Origin: Saccharomyces mikatae IFO 1815 | Lineage: Eukaryota; Ascomycota; Saccharomycetes; Saccharomycetales; Saccharomycetaceae | Reading direction: 5' to 3' | Length of the DNA: 64,000 nucleotides | Assembly: GCF_947241705.1 (NCBI RefSeq) | Contig: NC_079260.1 | Coordinates: 372,001 to 436,000 of the forward strand | In this document: in pieces, positions 53,301-62,825 of the stretch | How positions within the stretch are numbered: position 1 is the first letter of the stretch | Layout: each line of letters starts with the position of its first letter | Made by a program: the position numbers and the translations under genes | Notes under the pieces: generated by a model | What the model was told of the DNA's origin: nothing | Databases searched by the model: none | What the model saw: the letters and a program-made list of their open reading frames with translations, nothing else

Positions 53301-53518
53301 ATTACTTTGATCTTGTCACCGGGCTTCATGTCTAGTTCATCTTCCATTCGCTTAAAATACTCATTAATGGCGATATACATAGGAAAGTTGCCACCTTCGC
53401 ACCCACTTGAGCTTCCTTTGCTGTCGTAATCCGGTGATAAAGTATCAGACACATCTTTGTCCTGATTGATAGCAGTATTGAGCTGTGATAATGTGGGTAT
53501 TCCTCTTCCACTCCTCAT
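50393..53518 (-). CDS. BOI2: Polarity protein Boi2 (SH3-SAM-PH)
   Basis: A Cdc42/Bem1-associated protein of bud growth sites, paralogue of Boi1, needed for exocytosis. Starting at MRSGRGIPTLSQ the protein is 1041 residues (1040 in S. cerevisiae); 35 further upstream codons are ignored. SH3 is at about 47-108 (DELDMKPGDKIKVI ... GLYPVVFTQ) and SAM at about 264-332. A central Ser/Pro-rich part has the proline motif RRAPKPPSYPSPAQPPKSP. The PH domain at about 770-890 contains SGWMSKKGSGAMSTWKTRFF. A short Gln run follows near 943-949. Confidence 0.96.
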   Translation of the reverse strand: MRSGRGIPTLSQLNTAINQDKDVSDTLSPDYDSKGSSSGCEGGNFPMYIAINEYFKRMEDELDMKPGDKIKVITDDEEYKDGWYFGRNLRTNEEGLYPVVFTQKITVEKAPTLMRAKSTKRVYSPLTNEDPLISSTFINENDSNSELPTPQPLETAASISRNTNGKLERNLSLKNTMCDIDNALRELKDDHMRPADRSVDSSRGEEHSITHETILSSTDELDVVESNSKPTISASTGLMNGNLEKQTTLINGIDTTKLNPVEAELWSPEEITAYFIMEGYDVQSASRFQKHKISGKILLELELVHLKELDINSFGTRFEIFKEIENIKEAIRTNGRSLSGGSKPNNAGIYNQLMPPANVDQRASYRGHVRDTSQSLEDLPSQQTFPPTPINNRNSSASKHRPKSLVFDSQESNAGATPEVQIPQVVEEMAGNEHLFVSPRRAPKPPSYPSPAQPPKSPLLSNTRTSPSTTQPYSWQSPSSSYSGSRKTSYLDQCSSSKSNNNSCLPVSKNNQMSGKALSPIPSPTRMSVTDVANDDKDRKPTLNNRNSVIYCGHAPEFSLNRKSSYSSDEEEHFQETVNTFERPTSSIYADGSTIASMTNGESTRDEERKKPTRHSSLLSSKSKSDSRKNSSLKRNSSASRTSSFRKSSFMLSPFRQQFTDNAVRSSPSPEENAITSTPSAKNSSSPTNKKSSKNSKSKRRSVSAKEADIFTETVKDDTNKRSMSEAVKGETVKGKSLRQMTTRPIAKKKQTSAFIEGLRSVSVKEAMKDADFSGWMSKKGSGAMSTWKTRFFTLHGTRLSYFSSTTDTRERGLIDITAHRVVPAKEDDKLVSLYAASTGKGRYCFKLLPPQPGSKKGLTFTQPRTHYFAVESKEEMRGWMAALIKTTIDIDTSVPIISSYTTPTVSLSKAQEMLAEAREETMLREQEMLENEEDEDQFLWDQQQQQQQLNNSQGQTGRIISASTQRTSDEDNTISTPNLSSTTNTTIGSNGFSSPFLLASGMLSPGVARNNSIRGVDKKGKSITEEDYFGDGSKHKTDKT

Positions 53519-54113
53519 TTTTATACGTTTAAAGTTTGTTGCCTGAAGTAGGTATAAATCTAATAAATATATGTGGCTAGAAAGAGAAATCAAAGCCGCA
53601 AAAGTACTTATACGTTGTTCCAACGATTCTAAAAAGCCTTAACAGATATGAGTTACACAAGTAGAAGAAGCTCTCTTTGAAAAAATACTCTCGGTTGTCT
53701 TTATGATATTGTAAAGGTTTTGTCGGAAGTTATTTATCGCTTGAAAGGAAAAAGAAATTGTAGAGGGTAAAAGGATGTAAATTTAAGTATTTCTATTTTG
53801 TCTTAATATAAAACTATGAATAGGCAAGCCTCTCTTCCTTGTTTGATGGATTTATCCTCATCAATCTTTGCATTCTGAATAGCGGCTGTGATATGTTTTT
53901 TTTAAAACGTAACTGAAGCCTCCTTCTTCGCTCACACCGCACTGATCTGGGGCGAGCGATGAGAAGAGGCACCACGTGATTAAAGTACCGCACTTAATAA
54001 GTATCTACTTACTGCTTGCAAGTGATCTCCCAATGAATAGCTATACACAGTAAAACATGACTTCTTATATATTTCTCTTATAAACTTTATTTATAGGAGT
54101 GTTCCTCTAATTC
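53519..54113. promoter_or_regulatory. BOI2 promoter and SPR6 3' end
   Basis: About 600 bp with a CACGTG E-box at 53973-53978 inside a locally GC-richer patch (53925-53980). No gene is seen. The E-box may bind Cbf1 or Pho4; no further support is visible. Confidence 0.4.
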
Positions 54114-54686
54114 TCAAAAATATAAGGATGAAAACTCATCAGCTATACTGTCATAGAGCTGTGTAGAGGATCCAGACCAGTCGATCGCAATTGACTGTTC
54201 ATAACTGAACCGGGTCAGAGGACTTGGAAAGAGAGTAGCTTGTTGGCATGCACATCTTTCTCCTGGTTTTGGGTGAAAGCCATGTTTTATGCCGTGGAGT
54301 GGGCATCTTGTACCTCTCAAATCTCTGATTCCCGCAAAGCTTCCAAAGCGCAAGGTTACGGGACCTGACAAGCAGCCATGCTCCAGTGTGATCGGTTTCC
54401 TTGATTTCTTCTGCTTTTTCAGAAATTTTTTGATGTGAGTTTTCTTTTTTCTACTTGAACTGATTTCCTGCAAGTAAGCATGCTGTCTCTTTGAATCTGT
54501 GCCTTGCAGCAACAGTTTAATCATTCTGTTGTTGCATGCATCTTGGATGTCATTTTCCTTTCCTTTAAATAGCATTTCCGTTGCGAAAGAGGACTTCGCA
54601 TTTTGTAAACTGCTACTAGAACGTAGAGGGTAAATCCAACGTAAATCGGAGGGAAAATACGATTGCCATATGTATGAAACAGCCAT
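54114..54686 (-). CDS. SPR6: Sporulation protein Spr6 (function unknown)
   Basis: Expressed during sporulation in S. cerevisiae; no molecular function is known and no domain is recognisable. The first true ATG gives MAVSYIWQSYFPSDLRW and 190 residues (191 in S. cerevisiae); the frame upstream opens at a TTG. It has a basic middle (KKKTHIKKFLKKQKKSRKP) and a Cys- and Gly-containing segment around GIRDLRGTRCPLHGIKHG. An Ndt80-like core TTTGTG is at 54980-54985, about 295 bp upstream. Assignment rests on position and length. Confidence 0.88.
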   Translation of the reverse strand: MAVSYIWQSYFPSDLRWIYPLRSSSSLQNAKSSFATEMLFKGKENDIQDACNNRMIKLLLQGTDSKRQHAYLQEISSSRKKKTHIKKFLKKQKKSRKPITLEHGCLSGPVTLRFGSFAGIRDLRGTRCPLHGIKHGFHPKPGERCACQQATLFPSPLTRFSYEQSIAIDWSGSSTQLYDSIADEFSSLYF

Positions 54687-55203
54687 AAGCAAGCTTGGAA
54701 CAAAATACAATCCAATATGAAAAACTAGCAGTAGGAATAAAAAATCAAGTTCCTGAATTTTAGTTATATTGTGTCCAGTAACCTTCAGTTTCTTTCTTTT
54801 TTATGTAATAGTCGTTATTCTGGTTATGTTCCTGATTCCCTTTTCTCCCTCTCTTAGTTTATGTGCCCACTATAGAGCAACAAAATGGAAAGCTAACTAT
54901 TCCTCCGCGGACAACAAATTGATACGGTAAAGTAAAGCTTCTTTTTCCTTTATACTACTTCTTTCATTCCTAGCTCTTTTTTGTGTAGGTGGTTCAGATT
55001 TTTCGGACTACTTTTCCTTCAACAGAAAAACTATTAATAATTCAGTAGCAACTGTAAGAAATTAGGACACTTTTAATAGGGAACTCGTATCTACTTGTGG
55101 GTATACAATTGTTCCATAAGCCTCCTTCTCCTGGGAGTATATATATGCAACACATGTGAAAAAAGAGAATACTCTATATTTACAGGTGGCCTTTTGCCTT
55201 TTC
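54687..55203. other. SPR6 promoter and SLX8 3' end
   Basis: 517 bp without a gene. A partial middle sporulation element (CACAAA on the minus strand, 54980-54985) is the only recognised site; it lacks the leading G of the full consensus. Confidence 0.4.
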
Positions 55204-56013
55204 TTAAATTGGTTTTTTCTTAACTTGCTTTTTCCTTAGTATGATTAGCCTTACGTCTTTCAAGTATACTTTACTTCTACAAAGGGCGCAATGACCGAAT
55301 TGTCTACAAGTTCTGGAGCTATTAACCATTTGGAACAGGCATGAACAACAAAAAACATGGCCACATAAGGTCATGAGAGCAGTCTCTGGAGGCTCGAAAC
55401 AAATGGGGCAACGATAGTCCTTGGCCGCGCCATACTCCTTAGAATCTTCTTTCGCTTCCTCCTGGAAATCATCATCCGAAATTACCAACACTTGTTGTTC
55501 TTCGGCATCTAAGTCTATAGCATCTTCAGTCAAATCAACAGCTTGTTCCTTGTTATTTGTTTCAGCCTTTGCTAATGATGGTACTGCTTCAGGTACGGTG
55601 GAAACACTCGAGCTGTTTGCAGTTTGTGAAAGGACTTCAACTGTATGCGGTTCTTCATGATAATTTGTCAAGACAGTAGCACTACCATTAGTTTCCATAT
55701 CACTATTATGAGATATACCTCTATCAATATTCCTGCTATCACTGCTGGTGGTATTATGGCCATTACCTGAGCCTTCTTCAAGTGCTCTGAAAAGGGACAA
55801 GTCATCGTCCTCAGAAGCATTATCAAGGGCTCTTTCTCCAACAATTTCAACTGTTGCTTCTGGGCTGCCGTGAGGGTCTTCAACTAAGATATTTTGTGTT
55901 CCTGGTATGCTATTTTCCCCCTCTTCATTGCTACGCTCAACTGATTCTATTCTCGCCCTCTTATTTCGTGGGGTTTCATCCTTTGGACGTTGGTTGTCAG
56001 ACCTTCGTATCAT
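55204..56013 (-). CDS. SLX8: SUMO-targeted ubiquitin ligase subunit Slx8
   Basis: The RING subunit of the Slx5-Slx8 E3, which ubiquitinates sumoylated proteins in genome maintenance. It has 269 residues (274 in S. cerevisiae). The N-terminal 200 residues are acidic, disordered and divergent, with SUMO-interaction-like stretches DLTEDAIDLD (160-169) and VLVISDDD (175-182). The RING is complete: Cys202, Cys205, Cys217, His219, Cys222, Cys225, Cys242 and Cys245. The C-terminus is short and basic. Confidence 0.95.
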   Translation of the reverse strand: MIRRSDNQRPKDETPRNKRARIESVERSNEEGENSIPGTQNILVEDPHGSPEATVEIVGERALDNASEDDDLSLFRALEEGSGNGHNTTSSDSRNIDRGISHNSDMETNGSATVLTNYHEEPHTVEVLSQTANSSSVSTVPEAVPSLAKAETNNKEQAVDLTEDAIDLDAEEQQVLVISDDDFQEEAKEDSKEYGAAKDYRCPICFEPPETALMTLCGHVFCCSCLFQMVNSSRTCRQFGHCALCRSKVYLKDVRLIILRKKQVKKKPI

Positions 56014-56210
56014 ACAAAGTTTTGCTAATTCACTTGTTTATTGTTTAATTAGATTTTATCTTGGTTAGGCAGTAAAAAAAGTACGGTAAAGTGAAATTAA
56101 GCACGCTGTACCTAGTCTTTTCTGATACTTCAATACTTGACATATTTTCTCTTCTCTTCTGGAATTTCCTACAACATAGGCGTTGGAAGTAGTTTCCTTG
56201 TTTTAAGTAC

Positions 56211-56240
56211 ACATCCGTACATTTATTATTCACCCATACC
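56211..56240. promoter_or_regulatory. Paired Rap1 sites (ribosomal-protein UAS) of RPL23B
   Basis: ACATCCGTACAT (56211-56222) is a textbook Rap1 UAS of ribosomal-protein genes. A second, weaker CACCCATACC follows at 56231-56240, then a T-rich tract. They lie about 345-375 bp before the start codon, the usual place. Confidence 0.88.
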
Positions 56241-56584
56241 TTGTCTTATTTTTTTTTCACATGACTGTTTTTCTCATCAAATGCGCCGCTTCCAATTTTG
56301 AGCAGGGAGAAGCTCTCCTCCGCTTATTCTTCTCTTCTTTGCTAGGATCTCTTGAGCTCGGAAGGGATGGATTTGCTAGTAATCTTTTCTTTGGGCAGGA
56401 AAGCTAGACCAAATACGGAGCCGGCCAGGCTCGCTGTCCTTGTGACCTACTGGAGCGAAATCAGAGTTTCTTTTCGGTTGGTGAGAGTTATAATCAAGAA
56501 ATATATAGAATTTAGATATTGAGTAAGTGAGATATTACCTTATTCTATAGTTTACCGAGAAATCACGATAATAATACAGCAAAA

Positions 56585-57460
56585 ATGTCAGGTAACGGTG
56601 CTCAAGGTACAAAATTCAGAATTTCTGTATGTTAAAATCCCAACAATGGATACGCCCATTGAAATTACACGAGATATATCCAACAAGTAAATGTGACGTA
56701 TATTTTTCTGAGGCAGAATGTCATGATCAAGTTATTTAATTTTCAGGAGTGCGATAATCAATACATGACTATAGTGGGTGGGCATTGGACGTGCGGAGAT
56801 TATATCTAGCGGCTTTGCCTTGCATGTATCCAGAAAACATATTTATTTAGACCTCCAAAGCATCGAACAGTTTTTTAACAGATGAGAGAGAAGATGTTAA
56901 TATGAATTATGGCATAAGCACTTTAGGTAAGATGCATAGGTGCCCCCAAACGTCTAATTATAAGAACATTCATGTCTAAAGAAATATATACCCTTTTATG
57001 GTCTCGTCCTCGTCAGAAAAGGATTAATTTACTAACAGATTAATTGTGAGGTCACTCTTTTGTGTCCCTTGTGTTTTATTTTTAACAGTTAGGTTTACCA
57101 GTTGGTGCCATCATGAACTGTGCTGACAACAGTGGTGCCAGAAACTTGTACATCATCGCAGTCAAAGGTTCTGGTTCTAGATTGAACAGATTGCCAGCTG
57201 CTTCTTTGGGTGACATGGTTATGGCCACTGTTAAGAAGGGTAAGCCAGAATTGAGAAAGAAGGTTATGCCAGCTATTGTCGTCCGTCAAGCTAAGTCTTG
57301 GAGAAGAAGAGACGGTGTCTTCTTGTACTTTGAAGACAATGCTGGTGTCATCGCCAATCCAAAGGGTGAAATGAAGGGTTCTGCCATCACTGGTCCAGTC
57401 GGTAAGGAATGTGCTGACTTATGGCCAAGAGTTGCTTCCAACTCTGGTGTTGTTGTTTAA
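56585..57460 (+). CDS. RPL23B: 60S ribosomal protein uL14, two exons
   Basis: Exon 1 (56585-56626) codes [14 protein letters not shown]; exon 2 (57089-57460) continues [19 protein letters not shown] and completes 137 residues, the uL14 family length. The protein lies at the subunit interface of the large ribosomal subunit. Codon bias is extreme. Neighbours SLX8 and SHO1 identify the B copy. The ATG inside exon 2 (57113) is an internal methionine, not the start. Two Rap1 sites lie upstream. Confidence 0.98.
56627..57088 (+). other. Spliceosomal intron of RPL23B (462 nt)
   Basis: Starts GTATGT, has a perfect TACTAAC at 57030-57036 and ends TTTTTAACAG. The size is close to the 471 nt I recall for S. 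cerevisiae. No snoRNA box pattern was seen inside. Confidence 0.95.
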
Positions 57461-57970
57461 ATAAAATTTCCAAAAATTCTTTTAAATCATTATGTAACCT
57501 TTTAAAATATTAATATAAACAATCCAATTCGAGTCGTTGACATGAAAGTGATATAGGACATTGTACTCGAAGAGTGTTGCAGTGAAGGCTGTGTTTTTGT
57601 TATTGTTTCGAGTAACCATAAGAGTACTTTCTCTATAACCGATAACAGTTCCTCCGAGCAAGAGATCCTCAGCTAACAAAAAAAAAACATTCGTTGATTT
57701 CTTTGTACCCTTATTGTTCCTATGTCACGTAAATAACAAAAAATTTGGTTGGAGTTGACGTGATTATTGGATGCTCTAGATCTTTTCAGGGCAGGTAAAA
57801 TGTACATAATACGTAAAAAAATTCTTCTTATAATTACAAAACAAGATTCTTTGAAACATCATTAATAGAAAGTCATGCCCATTTTAGATAGTTCGTCATA
57901 AATGTGTTTCTTATTCTTGGTTTTTATTCCTGGGACGTAGGAATTTATAATACTATGAGACTAGTAATCA
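57461..57970. other. Convergent spacer between RPL23B and SHO1; no gene seen
   Basis: 510 bp between two converging stop codons. A 65-codon frame on the minus strand has no recognisable features and was not called. No repeat or RNA gene was seen. Confidence 0.55.
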
Positions 57971-59077
57971 TCAATGATGTATTTCTTCTGGACCGTCAAT
58001 TAATTGAACATAATTACTTGGAATAATACCTGTTTCACCGTTTGCTCTCCTTGCCTTCCACCACCTACCTTCGATGTCCGAGACCTGTAGAATTTCATTC
58101 TGTTCAAATGAAATTTCGTAAGCGTCCTCGTCATCTGCATCGTATGGATATAACGCTTTGGCCTTGTAAATGAAATTGTCATCACCAATATCGCTATACA
58201 GACCCAAAGTATCTCCCATTGTAGTTTCCGTGTTTCCATTAGAGAAATCTGTATCAAACGTGTTACCGATATTAGTGTTCGTAGTTTGATTGTTCGCATT
58301 ATTGCCGGGGTCTTTAGCGTTGCTGGCACTATTAATGTGATGTTGTAAAGTGTTTAAATGAAGATTCACGGCATCAGATGTATTCGGCTGGGTATTCTCA
58401 AAACCTGCCAGCGCTGTAGATGATACATAATGCGAGTGTGAAGGTTGCTGCTGTGGATATCCGTCAAATTGTGTGGCGTAGCCTGAATCTCGCACAGGAT
58501 CATTATATACATTATTTTGGTAAGGCGTCGTATTCCTATTACCTCTACGACGAGCCCTATGAAGAGAATTCTCTAATGCTGAAGGTCTGACACCTTTGAT
58601 GGAAAACGAATCAATCCATCTGTTGGTTGGCGAAGCATTATCGCCGCCATAGTACAGAATCCAGATTAGGTTTATGATAGAAAGTAAAATGACACCGGCT
58701 GAGGCAGCTGCCTTTTTGGGACCGTCCGCATATACTAAGTTAGTCGCACTGTTCGTATTATACACAAATGCCACGGCAATAGATGTGGTAATGAAGATTC
58801 TGTAATGATCAACCAAATCAAAGCAATAAAATAGCATCAGGGAACATATAATTAGAAATTGGTATACTATCCCCCACCAAGTAAAACGTGGGAAAGATTC
58901 ATTGGTGGATGCAGATGAGATGGAGCCCCCAATGGCGATGACCCATGACACGATTGCTAGAGAAATCGACGATATAGCGAAAGGATCAGCGTAGAAGTTT
59001 TTCACTTTAAAGGAATGATCGGTGGCCATACGTGGAGTTTTGCGAGGGGTGGGTCTTATCTTGGATGACAACGACAT
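57971..59077 (-). CDS. SHO1: Osmosensor Sho1
   Basis: A plasma-membrane adaptor of the HOG and filamentous-growth MAP-kinase pathways. It has 368 residues (367 in S. cerevisiae). Four membrane spans fall between about residues 33 and 145 (for example FAISSISLAIVSWVIAIGGS and VILLSIINLIWILYYGG). A Ser/Asn-rich cytosolic linker follows. The C-terminal SH3 domain, about 304-368, contains ALYPYDADDEDAYEISF, GRWWKAR and GIIPSNYVQL; it binds Pbs2. The frame is intact. Confidence 0.97.
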   Translation of the reverse strand: MSLSSKIRPTPRKTPRMATDHSFKVKNFYADPFAISSISLAIVSWVIAIGGSISSASTNESFPRFTWWGIVYQFLIICSLMLFYCFDLVDHYRIFITTSIAVAFVYNTNSATNLVYADGPKKAAASAGVILLSIINLIWILYYGGDNASPTNRWIDSFSIKGVRPSALENSLHRARRRGNRNTTPYQNNVYNDPVRDSGYATQFDGYPQQQPSHSHYVSSTALAGFENTQPNTSDAVNLHLNTLQHHINSASNAKDPGNNANNQTTNTNIGNTFDTDFSNGNTETTMGDTLGLYSDIGDDNFIYKAKALYPYDADDEDAYEISFEQNEILQVSDIEGRWWKARRANGETGIIPSNYVQLIDGPEEIHH

Positions 59078-59532
59078 GCTTCATAAACGTAATTTTCTGT
59101 GCTTACGAAAAAAAGGCGTTGATCTACAATATCTAATGTTATTCTCAAACTATTAATCTGGTTAAAGAAAATAAAAAGCCTGTTCCCTTTATCAAATTTG
59201 TAATACAAAGTAATCTGAAATGCTGGACAGTGATACCTCAAAGAAAAGGAGGCTCAATGTTTTATTGGTGCTTCAATGTTCTTTGCATATTCCAGCAATC
59301 GCTGAAATTTTTATGATATGTAGAGCAAAAGCCCGACTCCGAGAGTTTGTTGGTTGTGTAAATATAAGAAACGCGTTGAGAATGTAAAACGCGATTAAGA
59401 ATTTGCGAATTAACGCAGGTGTTAGGTTAATAATAGCTTGTGAAACGGGTATGTAGGTTCAAGGGTCTATTTACGTATGAGATGGGGAAGAACAGAACAT
59501 AGCAAAAACTAATAAATGTAATCTTGCCTGGT
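59078..59532. promoter_or_regulatory. SHO1 promoter and AVT6 3' end
   Basis: A perfect MCB (ACGCGT, 59371-59376) and a related ACGCGA at 59389-59394 lie about 295-315 bp before SHO1. They could bind MBF or SBF; cell-cycle control of SHO1 is not established to my knowledge. Confidence 0.45.
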
Positions 59533-60879
59533 TTAGTTGAGCTTCAAAGCAGCAGTGAGACAAGTAATCATAATTACTAGCCCCCAGATAAATAATGCAA
59601 GGCCCGTATACTTGAAAAGCCTTGTGGTGAACGGTATGACAGTATTGTGCTCTGTACCTATTAGTTTGTAACCGAAGAGCCCGGGCAGAATAAAAGAAAT
59701 AGAAGTGGAGCCTGTGGCACCCACAATGGCTAGCACGCGGGCCAAAGAGGACACTGATATAGCGACGAGATATGATGCAAGTAAGATGCCACACGTTATG
59801 AAAACAAAGCTCTTGCCTTTTAAAGAAGTTTCCTTTGGTTGATAGATTGATTCTTCCTCAATAACCTCGTTGATGTCAAGGCCCCTGTCCCCCATCAACG
59901 GCGAGTTTTCGTTAGCAAAAGTGGGTCCTGACACAGATGTAGTGCTTGTAGTAATATTTTCCCTCTCAAGGTGTTGCAGAATCTGGTGGATAGAAGCTCT
60001 TGCAGGATGACATTGTAGTGGGAAGGCCAGCATCACCAGCAACACGATGGCTATTCTGCCAACAGTACTCGAGACAGTCTGCGGGTATAGCATGATTATG
60101 TTCCCAATTATGTTGTCACCGAATGTCAGATATCCAGTACATCCGATTGCGATATACAAGATGAGCGCCAAAGATACGGCTATCAACGGAATTTTCATTA
60201 TATGCTCGAATCGGCTTGACCTCTGCTCGTTGATTATCGAGAACATGTTGTGATGACATGTATAGGCAAAAACGAAAATAGGTAGAGTGTTCAGCACGTT
60301 CAAATCGTGAGATTGTGGTGGGAAGAAGTAGGAGATCTGGCCCCTCAACCGTAGAATATCCTCTGAGGGTGCAATGTAGTGCACCAACACTAAAGCACAT
60401 AAGTATGCTACAGAAGAGATAGCTATCATAGAAGCGTACCTCAAGGAATTCAACTTCTTCAGAAAACACAACGGAGTTACAAAAAAAAGCATGATCAATG
60501 AAATTTGCACGTTTCTGCTCAACAGCCACGCATTATTTGTCCACACTGACATGATTTGGGGCATTAAGTCCCCAACTACAATCATATAAGAGACACCTAC
60601 ACCGAAGCACTTAACTGCGATCGCCAGGTCAAACACAATGCTTAAACTAGGATTGATCAATCGTGTCAAAGTACTGAAGGAGGCTCTTCCTTGTGGTACA
60701 TACTTGGCCACACGGGCCTGTATGAACAGACTTTGCATAGCACACGCTCCACATATCACTATCATGATCATTCCGGGGACTAATCCAAATGGCTTGAAAG
60801 CATACGGCATAGCTAGGATGCCCGCACCGCACGCCGTGTGTAAAAGTGTTAACACACCTGATTTAATACTAGCTACCAT
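59533..60879 (-). CDS. AVT6: Vacuolar amino-acid exporter Avt6
   Basis: A member of the AAAP/AVT family that exports aspartate and glutamate from the vacuole. From MVASIKSGVLTLLHTACGAG it is 448 residues, the S. cerevisiae length; 16 upstream codons are ignored. About ten to eleven membrane spans are visible, with the family signature GAGILAMPYAFKPFG at the N-terminus and VFAYTCHHNMFSI in the middle. A hydrophilic loop (about 310-350) separates the last spans, and the C-terminus is LTAALKLN. It diverges from SCS2. Confidence 0.95.
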   Translation of the reverse strand: MVASIKSGVLTLLHTACGAGILAMPYAFKPFGLVPGMIMIVICGACAMQSLFIQARVAKYVPQGRASFSTLTRLINPSLSIVFDLAIAVKCFGVGVSYMIVVGDLMPQIMSVWTNNAWLLSRNVQISLIMLFFVTPLCFLKKLNSLRYASMIAISSVAYLCALVLVHYIAPSEDILRLRGQISYFFPPQSHDLNVLNTLPIFVFAYTCHHNMFSIINEQRSSRFEHIMKIPLIAVSLALILYIAIGCTGYLTFGDNIIGNIIMLYPQTVSSTVGRIAIVLLVMLAFPLQCHPARASIHQILQHLERENITTSTTSVSGPTFANENSPLMGDRGLDINEVIEEESIYQPKETSLKGKSFVFITCGILLASYLVAISVSSLARVLAIVGATGSTSISFILPGLFGYKLIGTEHNTVIPFTTRLFKYTGLALFIWGLVIMITCLTAALKLN

Positions 60880-61169
60880 ATGATTTACACTTCTTTCTGT
60901 TGGTTTGATTTGCAAACGCTGCCTCACTTTTAATCATCTGTTACTCCTTATAGTTACAGTAGATATACAGATAAGCATTACGATCCCCAAAACGTGTGTG
61001 GTGATCTTACTCTTTGCCCTCGCTTTTTTTTTTCGCTTGTTGTTTTCGCAAGGTGAATAGACTCAATTTAAGTAGCAAAGTGCATTGTTTATTGTGTGGT
61101 GTGGTTTGGCGCACATTCTGTGTTAGTAGAGTAGTAGAAGGGTATTCTCCAATCTCCGCGAACTCAAGT

Positions 61170-61904
61170 ATGTCTGCTGTTGAAATTTCCCCTGACGTGT
61201 TGGTTTATAAGTCTCCATTGACGGAGCAATCAACGGAATATGCAAGTATTTCCAACAATTCAGACCAGACCATTGCATTTAAAGTCAAGACCACAGCTCC
61301 AAAGTTTTACTGCGTAAGACCAAACGCCGCAGTCGTTGCCCCTGGCGAAACAGTTCAGGTTCAGGTCATCTTTTTAGGTTTGACTGAAGAGCCTGCCGCA
61401 GACTTTAAGTGCCGTGACAAATTCCTAGTTATCACGTTGCCTTCTCCTTATGACCTCAATGGCAAGGCAGTTGCAGATGTCTGGTCTGACTTGGAGGCCG
61501 AGTTTAAGCAACAGGCTATCTCCAAAAAGATAAAAGTCAAATACTTGATAAGTCCAGATGTAAGTGCACCACAGAACCAGAATATACAGGAGGATAACAA
61601 AGAAACTGTTAAATCAGTCCAAGACAGTGAGCCAGAGGGAGTTCCTCCTGTGGTAAATGAAAGTGAAGTTCCTGCTGAACCGGAAACTGAACCTCCTGTC
61701 CAAATAAAGAAAGAAGAGGTCCCACCTGTCATTCAAGAAACCGTTTCCCATGAAAGTGAAAAGCAAGCTTCTAACAGCACTTCAGCACCAAAAAACCAAA
61801 TAAAGGAAGCCGCTAATCTGCCTGCAGAAAATGAATCGTCCAGCATGGGTATATTCATATTGGTTGCGCTCCTTATCTTGGTTTTAGGTTGGTTCTACAG
61901 ATAA
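61170..61904 (+). CDS. SCS2: VAP-family ER membrane protein Scs2
   Basis: An ER tail-anchored protein that binds FFAT motifs and ties the ER to the plasma membrane; it also regulates inositol/phospholipid genes through Opi1. From MSAVEISPDVLVYKSP the protein has 244 residues, as in S. cerevisiae; 52 upstream in-frame codons are leader. The MSP domain is at about 1-126 (NNSDQTIAFKVKTTAPKFYC). A Pro/Glu-rich linker follows, then a C-terminal anchor, GIFILVALLILVLGWFYR. Confidence 0.97.
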   Translation: MSAVEISPDVLVYKSPLTEQSTEYASISNNSDQTIAFKVKTTAPKFYCVRPNAAVVAPGETVQVQVIFLGLTEEPAADFKCRDKFLVITLPSPYDLNGKAVADVWSDLEAEFKQQAISKKIKVKYLISPDVSAPQNQNIQEDNKETVKSVQDSEPEGVPPVVNESEVPAEPETEPPVQIKKEEVPPVIQETVSHESEKQASNSTSAPKNQIKEAANLPAENESSSMGIFILVALLILVLGWFYR

Positions 61905-62394
61905 TGGGGAAGACAGAGGATATAGCTGTATTCTAAAATATATATGTATGTGTATGTGCGTTTTGCCCTTTTCCCTTTTGTCTTTATTTTGCCAAGTATT
62001 CTACAAACTTTTTTATGCTTTCCGTTCCCAACCTCCACAAGGAGACAGGAAGATCATACTTTTTAACTCTTTTATATGCAATTATTTTTTGGGCAAAAGA
62101 ATAGTTGGCAAATATATTATTATCTACCTTTAATTTATTTCGTATATTCATTTTCGGCTTTCTTAGGGTAGCAGGCCCTATCTTGGGCCAACACTGATTC
62201 ATTATTATTCACAGCAATGCAGGTGTTGAACAAATCAAGGGGAAGGCTTTTGGATGTTAATTAACGAATATCCTGCGAAAGGTAGGGTTCAAATCGGTTT
62301 ATATAGAGACGGAAATATAGTTATATATTGTCGGCTTCTCTTCTTACAAATCTCAGAGCAAAAAAGGACTTGTATATAAACAACCAATATCAAC

Positions 62395-62625
62395 ATGGAC
62401 CCAGCACGCTGGTACTATCAGGATCAAGACAGCAGAGAAAAGAGGCGAAAAATATCAGAACCACAACAAGATATGCGTTACTAAATGACTCTTAAGGACA
62501 CATTCCTATATTTTTATTATACCAGTGATGAAGCGAATATAAGCGAGTCCTTCCAAACTAACTTGACTTATCCGATAGAGAACGGTGCATATAATGCCAA
62601 GAAATTTACTGCATTTCCATTTTGA
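62395..62625 (+). pseudogene. Probable broken copy of YER121W (small gene of unknown function)
   Basis: At the place where S. cerevisiae has YER121W. An ATG at 62395 opens 29 codons (MDPARWYYQDQDSREKRR...), ended by TAA at 62482-62484. The next codon in the same frame is ATG, and 46 further codons run to TGA at 62623-62625 (MTLKDTFLYFYYTSDEAN...NAKKFTAFPF). A TATATAA is about 25 bp before the first ATG. One in-frame stop thus separates two halves. I cannot recall the S. cerevisiae protein well enough to align it, so the orthology rests on position. Alternatively the first frame is a short real gene or the region is non-coding. Confidence 0.4.
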
Positions 62626-62825
62626 ACCACTTCATACTATCACAAAACTCTCAATTCTAAGAACCTTCTAGTCAAGATAAGAAGGAACAGTGGACAAGAT
62701 TAAAAGCATGTACGATGCATGTATAACCGTTTCTATGTATCATAAAGATATTCATTACAAAATTAAAATGATACTAAATAACAATGGAAAAAAAATATAT
62801 ACTCAGTGTAAGAACATTCCCTAAC

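Noticed and set aside
56627-57088. A snoRNA inside the RPL23B intron
   Set aside because: No C/D or H/ACA box arrangement was visible, and none is known for this intron in S. cerevisiae.
57482-57679. A 65-codon minus-strand frame between RPL23B and SHO1
   Set aside because: No promoter signs or family resemblance; falls in the shared 3' spacer.
62281-62300. A B-box-like GGTTCAAATCG suggesting a tRNA
   Set aside because: No A box, no pairing acceptor or T arms, and no T run at the right distance.
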